A stretch of 5,665 bases of DNA, taken from an uncultured Eubacteriales bacterium. GTDB lineage: Bacteria > Bacillota > Clostridia > Oscillospirales > Oscillospiraceae. The translations under genes were made by a program, and so were the position numbers. The stretch's first letter is position 1; every line of letters starts with the position of its first letter. The notes beneath the pieces were generated by a model, which was not told the origin of the DNA, did not search any database, and worked only from the letters and a program-made list of their open reading frames with translations. The stretch spans positions 1-5,665 of the forward strand of contig ONVR01000092.1 in assembly GCA_900321335.1 (NCBI GenBank), written 5' to 3'. This document shows, piece after piece, positions 5,638 to 5,665 of the stretch.

Positions 5638-5665
5638 GGGGGATGCACCTCCTAATGTCTGATTT

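Overview
This 5,665-base window is GC-rich and every convincing gene lies on the minus strand. The genes carry strong GGAGG-type Shine-Dalgarno sites. Together with an RsgI-like anti-sigma factor, a VTC-domain/DUF4956 pair and a glycyl radical enzyme, this points to an anaerobic Gram-positive bacterium of the Clostridia. A GC-rich gut lineage such as the Oscillospiraceae is my best guess, inferred from gene content and composition only.

Layout, read in the direction of transcription (right to left). (1) Positions 5637-2659 hold a compact four-gene unit. It contains a soluble VTC-type polyphosphate polymerase domain protein, a DUF4956 multi-pass membrane protein (7-base overlap), an ECF sigma factor (35-base gap that contains a good Shine-Dalgarno site, with a possible internal promoter at its upstream edge), and a single-pass RsgI-like anti-sigma factor (4-base ATGA overlap with the sigma gene). 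The anti-sigma factor has the Asn-Pro site used for autoproteolysis in RsgI proteins and ends in a very acidic outward-facing tail. (2) Positions 2538-2658 are intergenic. They hold a strong hairpin whose T-tract is on the plus strand, followed by a sigma-A-like promoter whose 17-base spacer contains a perfect 7-1-7 inverted repeat. (3) Positions 2537-90 encode an 815-residue glycyl radical enzyme with the CxE active-site signature and a C-terminal glycyl radical loop, but its substrate class is not recognisable to me. (4) Positions 1-30 form a perfect bidirectional hairpin terminator.

How the parts may work together: the sigma/anti-sigma pair looks like an envelope-sensing switch co-transcribed with a split membrane-associated polyphosphate (or related tunnel-enzyme) module. 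The glycyl radical enzyme appears to be a separate single-gene unit with its own operator-controlled promoter. Its essential radical-SAM activating enzyme is not in the window. The most original points are the polyacidic sensor tail linked to a polyphosphate module, the operator placed exactly inside the promoter spacer, and the GCQE-type glycyl radical enzyme without a neighbouring activase.
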